This document shows, piece after piece, positions 24,087-37,292 of a stretch of 64,000 nucleotides of DNA. The position numbers were made by a program, and so were the translations under genes. Position 1 is the stretch's first letter. Each line of letters opens with the position of its first letter. The stretch covers positions 144,021-208,020 of the forward strand of contig JAEPRB010000047.1 of the NCBI GenBank assembly GCA_016758965.1. The letters are read 5' to 3'. The stretch comes from Circinella minor (taxonomy: Eukaryota > Mucoromycota > Mucoromycetes > Mucorales > Lichtheimiaceae). Below the pieces are notes generated by a model. That model was not told the DNA's origin and did no database searches. It saw nothing but the letters and a program-made list of their open reading frames with translations.

Positions 24087-27000
24087 ATGGCATCTGAAGC
24101 AGTACGCCAAGCCATTATTGATTCTTTATTTTCACCCGATTCCGGAGGTAAACAAAAACTTGTCATCAGTATATATACGAAACACCATTGGAAAATATTT
24201 GAAATGAAGAAAAAGAAAGAGTCTACAATACATTTGAAAAACGATCGATGGCCTTTTTTTCTAAAAAAAAAATATACGAACACTTTTGGAATTGTTTATA
24301 TTTTTAGGTGCGGCAGAAAAACTCCTTATTCATCTAAAAGTATTTGAAGATGTAAAGCAAACAGACTCTAGCACGAAAAATAGTGGTAAACAACCACAAA
24401 TCGTCGGGAAACCTAGATACCTTTGTTTAACTCGTAAGTCATAAAAATAATTTAATTTAACGAGTGAGTGATAGTTTTATATTAATTAGCATAATAACTA
24501 ACATGACATATATATACTATTTATAGAGAAACGTAATAAGATCCGTTTATATAAAACAAAGCGAAATCAAAATGGTGCATTTACAATAGGAAAAACGTGG
24601 TCCCTTGATGATATCAGACAAATTGAAGCAATTGATGTAAGAAAGACATTTATGTATTATCAACCCGAATATTGGATTAAACGATATATTTACAAATTCA
24701 TTATAACAATAGGCAAATCAATTCTCAATGACATTAAACAAAACATACGTTTGGGCAGTGGAAAGACCAAGAGATAAACTTGTATTTATGGCACACATTG
24801 TGGATGTAAGGGTTTCTCTTTCTAATTAGTATAAAAAGAAAAAATGAAAGTGGGATAAATTATTTATGGAAACCTTTTTTTTTTTTTTTTTTGCAATTTT
24901 TAGGCTTCTCAACGATTTCTCGGTAAATCACCCCGTCTTATAAATGTTGATGAAAGTTATTTATTACGTTGTAAGTGTTATTAAAATCTTTGCTCTATGG
25001 ATATACTCGTTTACTAAACAAAAATATTTCTTTTACTTGTATATAACAAAATAGACCTTGCCAATCCAACTGCAATTCCACCATCTTCATCCTCAAATTC
25101 TTCCGGTATGATACCACCTGTATCACCTTCTACAACAAGTTCACCTGCAGTAATGGGATCACCAACAGCTTCTTCACCTTCACTTACACCATCTTCTTCG
25201 GGTTATAAACAACACCATTCTGAAAACAATGATCCTCGTTCTTATTCTTCTCCTTCACCTAAAATGTCTCCTGAACGAACTAAAAATTCACCATTATCTC
25301 CACCTGTTGGTTCAGCAGCAGCAGCAGCAGCATTACCTGTTGCCAGTCGTCCTGCACCGTCACCACCTATAGCAACCACAATCGTATCTCCCCCCCTTGG
25401 TGCTACTAGATCCTCTCAACGAGCTGTGGAAATATCCCCTCCAATGAACAATCAACCTAGTGGTAAATGTCTTCATGATATTTATTTTTTAAGGGGTTAA
25501 AAATATGATTAATATTATCACTCATCTTTCTAAATACCAAACATATTATATGTTGTTTCTTTAGAAGAGCCAATGAAATCTAAACAACGTTATCCTCCAC
25601 CGATGGATCCTAAAGAGAAAGAACGTGAAGAACGTAGAGAACGTGAACGGGCTCGAGAGATACGGCGCGAACGTGAAAAACGTGAAAAACAAGCACAACA
25701 AGAAAAAGGTATATAGATATATCCATATTGTAGTGATAATACTGTTATATTAAAGCATATTAATAACAACAGTGACCTTACAGAAAAATTACGCAAGGTA
25801 GCAGAAATGCAAGAAAAGATGGCAGAAAAGGCTTCATTGATGAATGTAGAAGAGTTATTAGCAGATTTCAATTGGAAAACAAGTGGAAATGCAGCAGCTC
25901 TTGAAAAACGATTATTAGGTGAATTACATGCTTTGGAAGCCGTAAGTTTTTCTATTTCTTGAATAACATGGGGGAAAAAAAAGAAAGGGGGAGGAGAGGA
26001 AAAAAAAGTTTGTTTATTCATGCTTAACTTTTTTTTAATTGGTTTAGGCCAATGTACATGCTATTATTCAATCCGATGAACGAGTTCGTACAGTGATTGA
26101 TCAAATTGATGCAGCTTTAGGTGAACTCGATAGTATGGATAGTTGGTTATTATTATACAGTGCAGAACTCAATGTATGTTATCCTATTTTTTTTTTTTGG
26201 TACAAGTCGGACGAAAATACTGAATAATAGTAACAATATACACATATATAGAGTATGGGTGATGATATCCGAGAAATCGAATCACAAAACCGCGGTTTAC
26301 AAATTCTTGCACAAAATCAACATAATCTTGGTCGTGAACTTGATGATTTATTGGTAAAGAAAAATATGATACAATTTTTTTAAGCTATAAGTATTACTAT
26401 TATGCAAGTAAAATTCATACATACGTATGTACACATATATATAGAATGCAATTACGATACCCCGATCATGTCTTGATAGTCTCAAATATGATCCAATGGA
26501 TACAGCAGAAAATGTTGACCAAATTCAACGAGCAGCTGAAAAAGTACAACAAGTGTTGAAAATCAAATTAGGTGATGGTATGCAAAATATGAAGGCTGTT
26601 CAAGAACGTATGGCTGTCTATAATTCCCATAGCAACAAATTTAGTGCTCGTATCTTTGATTTCATGAAAAGTCAATTTGATAAGCAGGTAAATATTGTTG
26701 GATTTATTATATATATATGGAAACGATTTTAATTGTAATAATCAAAGTTTGGATGCATAAAGGCAAACTAATAATATAATATATTATGCGTATATATCTA
26801 TAGGCCGAGAATCAAAAAGCTGTTAGTGTACGTACACCTACATCGAATTCACGTAAACAACAGCAAACATTAGTTGCTATGCCACACACTGTGATTGAAG
26901 ACAACTTGATTAAATATCAAGGATTTTCATTATGGGAAAAAGAAATGGAACCACGTATGTATAGTGAACTACAAAGATATTATGCACAGACCATGGCTCC

Positions 27001-28895
27001 CCTATATGAAAGTGATACCCGGGAGTTGATCGATGGCGTACGACCTCTTTATACAACTTTACGTAATCGTGGTTTGGATGAGCTGGAATACATTTTCAAA
27101 CCCGAAGAATCAAGACCTGTACGTGCATTAGCTTATGGTGCTAATTTAAGAAGTGAAGATTCGAGAACACACCGTTACCGTCAAATGTTACGTGGTTCTG
27201 TGGAAGGTGTTATTGGTGGTAGTAGTTCATCAATTGATGGTGATGAACGTGCAGCAGATGATGTAAGTATCAAAAATATTTATATATACATATGATCATG
27301 TCACAAAATCTAACAAAAACATATTAGTCTTTTGCACAATTGATGGCTCAAACTACAATGCTAGTAACACGAGAACAAAATTTCATGTGTGATTTATTTC
27401 AATATTCACAAGGTGCACCCAAATCATTTTTGGAACGAGGACCCGTCTTTGCTCAAATACCCAATACCAACGAACTATGTGGTCGTCGAGAAAAGCCACG
27501 CGATATTAAGATGTCTAAAAAGATCCTGTAAATCTTTTTTGTTTTTTGAAGGAGGAAAGAGTGTGATCAATTGAGAAAGGTTCAGCGAGAAAGAGCAAAT
27601 AACAAGTATTAACATTCTCAATACTATTATTATTTAGTGATTGGATGGAAATTATATTTGAAACATTGGAACCAAGTATTGTTAGTTTACTGGAATATGG
27701 TGTCAAGAGTGATCCTACACAAGCGGCTAGTATGCTGGCATCAGTCGAGTTTCAAAATGATAAGTGGTTAGGTTCGGACCAAGAATTCATGTTACGTCTA
27801 TGTAACTCGTTAATGCAACGCTTGACTCGCATGTTTGAAAGATTTGTATCCGATCAGTTGAAGATCATTGAAGACACAAAAGTGAGCACAAAGAAGCGTA
27901 GAGGTATTCTACCGTTTTTCCGCACTTTTCCTGTAAGTATATTATATAAACATATATAATCGAATACACTTTCTTTTTTTTTATTCTATATATAATAATA
28001 ATAATTACTAAAAAAAACTGTTCATTTTTTCTTATTATATTAGTTGTTTGCTATACGACTTGAAGTGGCGGCAACCAATGTTGAACCTGATTCACAAACA
28101 CGACAAACTGTGAATGATGCTTATGAAAAGATCATCAATGCCATGATGTCTAGTTTGGATTCGATTGCGAAAGAAACGGATCAAACGGGTGATGATAAGG
28201 AACAATTAAATGCAAATATCATGTATATTGGTAAGTGTTATTAACAATATTTATTATACACAATTCAATCCAACTCAATCTTTTTCCATTCTTTTTTTAA
28301 AAAAAACAAAATAGAAAATATGCATCATTTCCATCACGAACTTCGATCCAATAAACTTCATGTTTTGGAAAAATGGATTAAATACGCTAAAAGCCATTAT
28401 GATACCAGTCTGAACGCATATATCAAGGTCGTTATCCGCCGTCCTCTTGGGAAATTATTAGAATTTTTTGAAGGTGTTGATAATCTCATGCATACAAGCA
28501 CACCTGAAGAAGTTCAGTTTCATATGAACTATAACAAGACTCAATTACGTAAAGTTATTACTATGTATCCAGCTAAAGAGGTCAGTTAATAAGTTTCTAT
28601 CTGTTATATAAAAAAAGGTATTGTTATATTGATATTCATACATGTATATATATATGCATAATAGATTAAAAAATCTTTGGAACAATTGTATAAACGAGTG
28701 GATAAACATTTCTCGGAAGAAGAAGGATTACTTCAAGTAGTATGGCGTGGTATCCAAGAAGAATTTATTCAACAACATGAAAAGATGGAACATTTAATTC
28801 TCAAGTGTTATCCAGATACTCGCTTACATCTCGAATTTTCTATTGATGATTTACTTTCAATGATGAGTGAATTAGCTCGTAAAGTACACTTGTAA
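24087..28895 (+). CDS. SEC3: Exocyst complex component Sec3
   Basis: Seventeen exons: 24087–24147, 24308–24433, 24527–24636, 24713–24805, 24904–24970, 25055–25462, 25565–25708, 25784–25941, 26048–26173, 26252–26353, 26445–26687, 26804–27262, 27328–27527, 27638–27932, 28044–28230, 28315–28580, 28665–28895. They sum to 3276 bases and 1091 residues, with consistent phases. Residues about 45–150 form the Sec3 N-terminal PH-like PIP2- and Rho-binding domain (KPRYLCLT, KTYVWAVERPRDKLVFMAHIVD). A Ser/Pro-rich linker (about 155–285) and a Lys/Glu/Arg-rich coiled coil (about 295–345) follow, then the long helical Sec3 C-terminal region (MNVEELLADFNW through ISFSIDDLL-like ends). Sec3 marks exocytic sites at the plasma membrane and helps tether vesicles at hyphal tips. 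One donor (28581) is GTCAGT, the rest mostly GTAAGT-like. Confidence 0.94.
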
Positions 28896-30218
28896 AATTC
28901 ATGTTACTCTAATATAAATTTACACACTTAAAAATAATAATATACAACTTTACTGTTATAATTATATAATAATATCCTTTATCATTTTTTTTTATTAATT
29001 AATTACTACAAGAATTATTTCTTGTATCTGACAATTCATTTTTCTTGACTATTATCATCTTACTAATTACAAGATATTCTTTTGATTAGACCTAACCAGC
29101 TTATTGAACCTTTATAATAACAATAATGATGATATGATGCATAACATAATTATTATTCTTAAAAAAAAATCTCAATCCAAAAATAAAAATAGAAATAGGA
29201 TATATTATACACATGACATAAATCGTATATCAAAAAAAAAAAAAGTAAAAGAAGGCCAAAAAATAATAAATAATATGTTGAACCCGTATCTGTCCCTGTG
29301 CCTTACACTACCGAGCACCAGGTCTACCGGAGTCCCTTTAATCTAGGTTTCCATTAAAAAAATAAATCCTTCTCGGCTGGCAAAACATTAGCTCATTAAA
29401 CTTTTAGCATAATATCTTTGGCCGGGAAACCTTCAGCAAAAAAAAGAAAAGAACATATCGAAAGGAAAAGAAAAGAAAAACAAAAAAAAAAGACAATGGC
29501 TTTCAAGTGAATGAGAACCTGTCATCTTAATCCTTTTGTTTCCCCTTTTTTTTTCTAATATGATTTATCATTTTTTTTGCCAAAGTGAATAGTGAAGAAA
29601 GAAATTTTTTCCGTTTTAAAAATTTTTATACCTCCACACAAAACAGACTGTTTTTTCCTTTTATGGATTTTTACTTAATCTTCGTTTTTATTTTGAATTC
29701 AGGATGTACTAATAAAACAGGATATAATATGGTCTATCGGTCTGTAGGATAGACCAAGTAACGAAAAATAGTGAAATACGCTCCATTCTATTGTTATTTG
29801 TATAAATAAAAACCATGACGACCAGTTATTAATGTATTGTCAAGACATATTTCAGGTTGAAACGTTTTATTTTTCTTGCTACATCTTATACATTTTATCC
29901 AATACCGTTTTGGCTTTGAGTTTGATTAGAAAACATTCTCTTTAAGAAAAAATTGTTACACTAAATCATCAAAATATATCAATATATCTGCTACTTCTCA
30001 CGTCATCATTGAGATACCCTTTTCGTGTTTTTACGTATTTTTTAAAAACCATCCTCTTCATACATAATTATGTGTATATATCTATACGTATTCCTGAAAA
30101 TGCACTACTTTTTTACAAATTATAGACTGAAATATGTGTGATATATAAACACTGCACCAACATAATCGTCTATGCTCTCTTTCTCTTTTATGCTCACGTT
30201 CTCTTTATGTTGATCCAC
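28896..30218. other. Gene-free interval after SEC3
   Basis: The 3' flank of SEC3, then AT-rich sequence with long A and T runs. No coding frame is convincing. A slightly GC-richer block at 29281–29345 (accgagcaccaggtctaccggagtcc) looks like transposon debris. Confidence 0.45.
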
Positions 30219-30320
30219 TCATTTACGTTCTAATCGTTGTTGTTTTTCACGTTCATAATCATGTTGTTCTTGTCGTCGATAGCTTTCGGATGGTTTGGTG
30301 CATTGATTATATAAAAAAGA
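30219..30320 (-). pseudogene. Orphan coding-like 3' exon
   Basis: On the minus strand one frame reads NQCTKPSESYRRQEQHDYER and then EKQQRLERK before a TGA at 30219–30221. The composition is that of a real charged C-terminal tail. A stop blocks the frame just upstream and I cannot find a preceding exon. It may be the remnant of a gene cut by repeats, or the last exon of a short gene I could not assemble. Confidence 0.25.
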
Positions 30321-30467
30321 TATCTGCTGCTTTGATCATCCGTATTGGTAGTAGCTGTTAATATTATAATTAATTGGTTACTTTCCGTATAGGAAAAATA
30401 CATATTAGAATTTTTTTTATCGCGCGTATAGTTGCAATTTTTTTTAGTTGAGCTGCTTTGTGTTATA

Positions 30468-30710
30468 GACTAGTCCTGACTATAGTGAACTTTTATCCAG
30501 GTTAATAAATGATACAGTAGCTTTTTTAAGATGCACGAAAAATGAATTTATTGAATAAAAATAAACAAGACAAAACAATGATACAACCAAAAAAAATTCT
30601 ACGGCAAATGATACAGGTTCCTTTTTACAGCCCCAGCAGCTCTCTTTGACAGGCTTGTACAATCTATGTACCCGTGAGTTCACTTTTCGAAGTCTACCTG
30701 TTACCAAGTC
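30468..30710 (+). repeat. Dispersed GACTAG repeat, copy 1 (243 bp)
   Basis: This starts GACTAGTCCTGACTATAGTG and ends near TTACCAAGTC. The copy at 63146–63316, in reverse orientation, shares both ends and internal blocks (cttttaXccaggt, aataaatgatacagtag, ttgtacaagc). Both copies are preceded by TATA. It has no coding capacity of its own and is probably a non-autonomous transposon or a SINE-like element. Confidence 0.7.
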
Positions 30711-31201
30711 AATACCATTTTTTGTACGTATATATTGATTATCAATAATTTGTGGTGATTGTCGTGTTGTTGCTCAATATATGTCATTACATATGTCTGT
30801 TGTTATTGCTGATTTTTTTTTTATAGTTTTTGTGTAAAGTGGGTTGGAATTTAGCAAATCGTAGTGGAATAACATGACACACGTGGTCCTGATTACGTTT
30901 GCAATAGTGAAAAACAGGTGCTGTGTTGTAGTGCTTATATAAAATTCCTTGGTCTTGTTTGTCCAATGAATCCAGTCGAATCATCTTTTTATTCATCACT
31001 TCATCTTAGTCATAATCATCTATATCACAAGCCCATGATAGATTAACACCTGTAACTCTATTAAAACATGTGTAAGAAATAAATATATTAAAAACAGCGA
31101 TCGAAAAAAAAAAGATAGCTTGGTTTTTAGAAATGTAGAGAAAATCCCTCTCTTTATTCTTTGTCACTTAAGCTATCTACCACTAAGTTTTATTTTGAAA
31201 T

Positions 31202-32502
31202 TCAGTTAACATTGATATACTCTTCCAAATGTTTAATATGCGTGAGCCGAAGCTGATCATATATATAATGATCCTTATTAATAAAATATTTGAAACTATC
31301 ACATGGCTTTCGCTCAACAAAGAGCATGCTGTAAGATTCCTTGGTAATTATATAATCAAAAGCTCCCCTGGGATTGAAAATAACAGCCCTCAAAAGACTT
31401 GTTGCTGGAACTCTTGCGAATGGAAAACTCTCTTCAAAAGCTGCGATAAATCCAGGTCTTTGTGCTGCTGAAAAGTCAACGACCATTCCAGAAAAATTTG
31501 ATGTGCCATTTGTATTAACAAAATCGTACATTCCAAAGGTTCGGAAAAGGGCTATAAAGTATGCCTGGAAATGTGTGGAGGATTGACCATCGAGTACTGC
31601 TTGGTATATGACTGAGTACTTTCCTAACTTCTGGAAAAACTTTGTGGTTGTACACAAGTAAAAACCATCTTGGAAACAACCAAAGGTAACATCGGTGACC
31701 ATTGAATTTGCTGAAAAATCTACACGAGATGAAATATCTGGGCCGCAGAATGGTATACATGTCATACCTGGTAATATTTCCATCCCTCGCTGAAAATATC
31801 CTGGATAGGATTCTTCGAGAATTTTCAGATGATCTAAAAGACCTTCGACACTGGCACCAGTCTTCTTGCTTGTTCGGATACCATGATTTTTGAAAATCAC
31901 GCGTCGTGCGTACCCTACCTTACCAAGATGCTGAAAGTTTTGATCTAATTCACATACTGGTCTTGGTGGGTATTGCGGTCTAACAGTACTGGTGCCGACT
32001 TGTAACCCTTTTGGAGTTTTGCCTATAAACTCCTGGACACAGAGAACAAGAGGTCGAAGGCCCTTTATAGTACAGTGGAGCGATTAAAATTGATCATGTG
32101 TGTGTGTTCCAGTGTGCTTTAAAAAGTCTTTCCCTTGTAATAGTTTGATATTCACCGTAACGGAACATTCAATAATTGTCAAAGCGTTTGGAGACCCACA
32201 TTTTTTAGTTTTACACCCACCAATAGCCTTGGACTCCGTAGCCTTCACTGCTTGCTGGCCTAAATGTGGTCTTATATTCTTCACATCTTAATGCACCTAA
32301 ACAATGCTTTTACGCTCAAACCGCGACCATTGTCAATCTTATATTGATTATCACGAAAAAGTTCCCATCCAATATCCATATCACATACAAGATTTTCCCC
32401 TTCTTGTGAAAGTATCGTTTCTTGGTGATAATCGTTATTTGGAAATTTGGTAAAAGACATGGTAAAAATACTATATAAAAATATCATTGAAGTATTAAAC
32501 AA
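31202..32502 (-). pseudogene. Decayed Mutator-like (MULE) transposase
   Basis: Read on the minus strand, 32502–32281 and 32284–32084 carry a WRKY/FLYWCH-like zinc domain (DNGRGLSVKALFRC, then CKTKKC and HTGTHTHD), but in two different frames. A TAA at 32084 follows. The same frame then continues through a linker (KGLRPLVLCVQEFIGKT) into the MULE transposase core at 31900–31202: MVTDVTFGCFQDGFYLC with the first catalytic Asp, GMVVDFSAAQRPGFIAAFEE with the second. The frameshift and the stop make it a broken gene. Mutator-like enzymes move elements by cut and paste. I could not locate its terminal inverted repeats. Confidence 0.75.
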
Positions 32503-34590
32503 CTATAAGAATAAAATAAAAAGGAATGAAGCATCTGATAGAGTAAAAATTATACCTTTAATAATATTATTGGTAAAAGTTACATTGTCTAAATTTAAGA
32601 ATATTAAAATAGTGTCTTTTTTTATATTTTTACTTGAATCCTTGTTACTAATTGTTTAATCTATTGTTGTATTTTTAGGATTATATACGTGGAATATTAA
32701 ATGTTAGAAAAAACATTTTGATCTATTTGATTCAACATGAAATGTAATGAACATTTTTTTTTTTTACTCATAAACAATATTGTCTTTACCTCGTATCTAT
32801 CACACTCAATACATTACATACATAATGGAGATTTAATAACAAGGAAACTTTAGTCTATCGAGATATTTTATGTAGTAGTTTTGGCGGGGATAATGTGTCT
32901 TGGGCTGCCTCCAGCCAATAAAAAACAACTTGGAGGCAGTTGAAGTTCATTTTGGCATCAATAATATGCCGAGTTCTCATTGATACACATTATTTGCTCT
33001 GGTTGGGAACCGCACCAGAAAGAATACATAAAGGCTCACAGGCGATAGTTGGGGGAAGGGTTTCAGATAATAAAATTGATGTAAAAGAGAATCACAGTCT
33101 GTAATCCTTTTTGTAATTGACGAATGAAAAATACGTTATTCTATATCACAGAATATGTTACAACGGATTATAGTTGAGTATTTAGAAATGAATAAATTCC
33201 ACATCAGTAACACCCAACAACAACAAACTTATAATAACAGAAGAATTCGAAAACGACATTGTACAAGAACATTTAAGAACTAATATTATATTAAAAACAA
33301 TTTTGAAACCAAATAGCAACATGCAACAATAAAACTAGTAGCGGTATGACAAATATAAATCATGCACTGGGAAACTGAGGCATAAAAATTAAAAAATTAA
33401 AAATCAGTATGAAATTCCAACTTGTCCTTTTGCTATTTTGCAGTTTTTGGGGCTTACTCGCGTTTTTTTTTTCCTTATGGATAATCAGCATTAATTATAT
33501 GTAATGATCTGATTGCAATTCAATTAAAGGTAATAAGACAAGACATATTTAATAAAAAAATCTGTGCAAAGAAAAAAAACGTTTTTTCAGTATGAACTGT
33601 ATACGTTCTAAAAGTTTTTTTTTTTTTAACAAGACATATTAGATACATGTAAACCTATTACATATGGATAACATCTTAACCGATCATTATAATGAAAATA
33701 AAGAATTCGTTATAACGATAATTTGATATAACGATACCCTTTTGATCTTACAGGGGGGGTAGCGTTATAGCGAGCAGTGACAGTATTGTACAATTGAAAT
33801 GGTATGCAGGAATGACATCATGTTTGTGCATGTTTGATCCTCATAATAAGATGATTAACCGAAAAAAAAAAATATAAATGTATAGGGGTGATTGTGTGGC
33901 TCCGCACACAACAATTGCAAAAATGGAATCACGGAGTGCAATGACTAAAGTAATTAGTTATAGGGTGGATTTACGAAGATATATCACCATACTTGTATGA
34001 CTCAAGTTTACTAGTTAAGTTCTTTGACTACTATTACCAAGTCGGTAACAATTGTTCTTACTATGAAAGTAAGTGTTATTTTATTTAAACAAGGATATAT
34101 AGTATGTACATTTTTTATTAACAACAAAATTATATTCCATAGAAGCCCGGATCGAACTGGATCGATCATAAAGACGTGCATTGCACAAAAAAAAAAGAAA
34201 GAGCGAGATCAATTTTTTCCCCTCAGAGCCAAAGCATACAGTAACAATAAGGATACTACCCTTATACTGTTATTACGTACGTGATATGTAGACTATTTCT
34301 CAGGCTACATGTGTATATTTATAAATTACCACGGCAACGCTAAATAAAAGTATGTGTATATTATATTTACCTTCAACTTTACTTGGACTTGAACTGATTA
34401 AAAACTTCATAGAAATTGAACAATACTGTATTTGAACGGCGAAAAAAACCCCTTGTATAGCGCATTTTTGTCAGATAGTCAAAACAAATCGATCGTAACT
34501 ACGTATTTTACACAATACGCTAGCAAGGATCAAGCTGTAGACGCCTTCGATCGAAAATTTAAAGCTATTTTAAGAAGAACTCTAGCAACC
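32503..34590. other. Repeat-rich interval without genes
   Basis: No coding frame is convincing. At 32905–32943 a short inverted repeat (tgcctcca and tggaggca) could form a hairpin. At 33700–33780 the text cgttataacgata … gcgttatagcgagcagtgac resembles the end of a pogo/Tc1-type DNA transposon. Confidence 0.4.
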
Positions 34591-34597
34591 CTTCCTC

Positions 34598-34690
34598 ACT
34601 TCGCTCCGGGTCATTTACCGGTTTGCATCGCAAAGGGGAGTTCCTCCTCTTTGACCCCCAAAAGGCGCTTCGCGCCTGGTCGTATGCGTG
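34598..34690. repeat. GC-rich dispersed repeat, copy 1
   Basis: The block CTTCGCTCCGGGTCATTTA, a spacer, TCGCAAAGGGGAG and TTTGACCCCC matches the reverse complement of 62153–62258. It ends in the palindrome ggcgcttcgcgcc. GC content is far above the surroundings. Confidence 0.7.
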
Positions 34691-34866
34691 TTCAAGGCTG
34701 TATAATAGTTTTCAGGTAAAATATATCGATCAAATATGTTGTTAAAATGGGTCTGTTAAATATGCCATAACAGAGAGGACGCAGCTTGAAAAATTTTCCT
34801 TATTTGTGAATTTATAACTTCTGTGTGATTTTAATATAATAGATTAATTAATATAATAGATAATAA

Positions 34867-36823
34867 ATGCCTCCTTCAACTCAACGCAGCACCCGAGCAT
34901 TGAATGCCGAAGTAATCAATTGGAAACAAATTTTTCAAGATTCGTGAATTCGGTTGGAATACCGTATCCAAAGGTCAAGAATTTTAGCGACAGCGGCAGT
35001 ACCAACAGTTGATGCTATGATTACTGGTCTTAATGTAAGAAGTTTTTTAAAATATACACCCTGTGCACCTTCACCTTACTTAATATTTTCTTCTTTGTAC
35101 ATATTACAGAATAACAATGACAGTAGCAGCGAAGGTGGCTCAAATTCAAGACTTGTTTCTCGAGATCATACTTATGATCTACGTTCTCGCCATCAAAATT
35201 CCAGTGATAATAATGACAATAGTAATAATAATATTAACCAAGGCTTTCCTGATAAAAAGCCAGTAACAACAACTTGTCATATAAATGAAATGGAATTGAC
35301 AGCTCCGTGGAATCGTTGTCAAAAAGATTCATTAGACAAAGCATACGATCTCAACCTTCACTTGGCAACAGGTTTGCAAAAAGTGTTGTAAGTGTTTATA
35401 TAACAATTGACACCTGATCTATATAATATATGGACATATAACTAATACATCCTCCCTCCCTCACTAGTTTAACTCTTCCCCTCAATGAGGGGTTTTTCGG
35501 TTGATACTTCTTCACTCCTTTGTGTATAACTGTCAACCATTTTGTACCACAGGAAGCGACCATATGCCCATTGGCGAAGGTCACCTTAGTCTTCCATTTA
35601 ATAAATATAAATTTTAACCTATAACTAATACATACGGGGTTGAAAGGTCATTATCTAGTATCATGCTGCTAAAAAAAAATTCAAACGACCAAGAGTTTAC
35701 GCAATTGTTTTGGAAAAACGTTAACTCGATGCATAGTGGTTTTCGTAACATGTTCATTGATAGATCGATCGTTCTTGGCGAAAATATTTTCGCATCACTT
35801 GAACGCATAGCTCAGGTATATAATATTGTAAAAATAAAAACGGCTGTGATACTATTATGACTTATACTATTTTCTTGTGCTGTTTAGAAAATCTTTCATG
35901 TAGATTCCCTGACGAAGCATATATGAAGATTGCTTTACCGATGAATAATTCTGATAAAGGAGATCGAGTAGCATTGCGAGCCATGGATAACTTGTAAGTT
36001 ATTTATATTAGAAACACACATTAATGGATCCGTGATGTTAATAAATTCATGCTCAATACTTTATAGAATTTCCAGATTACCCTCTTATAAAACATCACAA
36101 ACCATTGGCGAAACAGAATTTCTCACTGATTGCACTCCCGTTACTTGAAAACTCCATGTTCCGCAACTTTTTGGAAGGAAGTGTCACCTTGACACATAGG
36201 ATATATTATCCAGCATGGATTCTGACTTAGAGGCGTTCAGCCATTATCCTGCAGATGGTAGCTTCGCGGCATTGGCCGTTCAACCAGCCGCATATACCAA
36301 TTATCCGAAGAAAAGGTTCCTCTCGTACTGACTTCAATTATTGTTGAGATATCAATCCATCAGTAGGGTAAAACTAACCTGTCTCGTGACAGTCTAAACC
36401 CAGCTCACGTTCCCTATTAGTGGGTGAACAATCCAACGCTTACTGGGGATCTACTGTACCTTGATCCTCACCTCAGTCCGATGTTCCACGACCTGCATAA
36501 TCGTCAGCTCTTCTGGTGGTAAGTTTCTTGGATAATAAAAAAAAATGTTTCAATATTTTTATTGTATATTAATTATCTTGTTGTATCATTATTAGGCTTA
36601 ACAGAAAAGAAGACGTGGCAACGAATCAAAGACCAGATAGAGGCATGACAGTAGTCGAATAAATGCATCAAGTATATGCTGCTGGTTTTGTTGAAGTAAA
36701 ACCATTAGGATCGGCCAATCACCATTATGATACACACAAAGATAATTATAGATTAGCAACATTCTACAAGGAAGCAATTGATCGTGGTGATATCAAGTGC
36801 GCGATGGGAATCTAAGCAGTTGG
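34867..36823 (+). pseudogene. Decayed multi-exon gene of unknown family
   Basis: A chain of coding-like pieces in shifting frames: MPPSTQRSTRALNAEV from 34867, an acidic/Asn-rich stretch at 35110–35390 with YDLRSRHQN, FWKNVNSMHSGFRNMFIDRS at about 35695–35765, AYMKIALPMNNSDKGDRVALR near 35918–35985, and MHQVYAAGFVEVKP near 36662. Between them are frameshifts, in-frame stops and intron-like GTAAG sites. A 28S rRNA fragment sits inside the block at 36221–36443. On the opposite strand, 35396–35584 also has a protein-like run (TFANGHMVASCGTKWLTV). I do not recognise the family; a mobile-element origin is likely but not shown. Confidence 0.4.
36221..36443 (-). rRNA. 28S rRNA 3'-region fragment (degenerate, antisense)
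   Basis: The plus strand carries the reverse complement of the conserved 3' part of nuclear large-subunit rRNA: TCTGACTTAGAGGCGTTCAG, GATGGTAGCTTCGCGGCA, CCAATTATCCGAAG, GTTCCTCTCGTACTGA, CATCAGTAGGGTAAAACTAA and TTAGTGGGTGAACAATCCAA, in the right order. It is about 223 bases, has substitutions (for example GTGACAGTC in place of the usual ACGACGGTC) and is not flanked by other rRNA sequence. It is a stray fragment, not a working gene. Confidence 0.9.
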
Positions 36824-37292
36824 TAAGTGTGTGTTATTTGTTTGGAAGTGTAATTACTATATATTAACTACCAATGTTGATTTTCACCTTTGTTCTTTAT
36901 ATCACGAAACAATTTATTCATTTGTAAATCTTGGAAGAGTAGCACTACCAAATCCCATCGAAAGTTTATTACCATTTCTCATGCATTTACGACTATGCAA
37001 ACAAATCACTACGTATGGTAGTATACGATAAATATTGTGCACAATGCCAACTCCATGAATCGATACCCGAAAAAAAACAAGAACAACTTTGGATCCAGAT
37101 CATCTTTCGAATATCTTACATGAAATAGACATTACTAAGTTACCCACCCTTGATTTCCTTTTCATTTTCATTACCATCTACATATTTAACAATATTCTAT
37201 TCTCATTTTTGAATCTCCACACCCACTATTTTAATTTTTTCCATATCTCTTTTTCTAACTTCGACCTTTTTTTTAATATTATTGGAACATGC

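Noticed and set aside
34140..34175. B-box-like agttcgatcc on the minus strand
   Set aside because: The T-stem does not pair and no A box or acceptor stem lies at the right distance.
36221..36443. Working rRNA gene
   Set aside because: It is only about 223 bases, has substitutions at conserved positions and lacks the rest of the rDNA unit.
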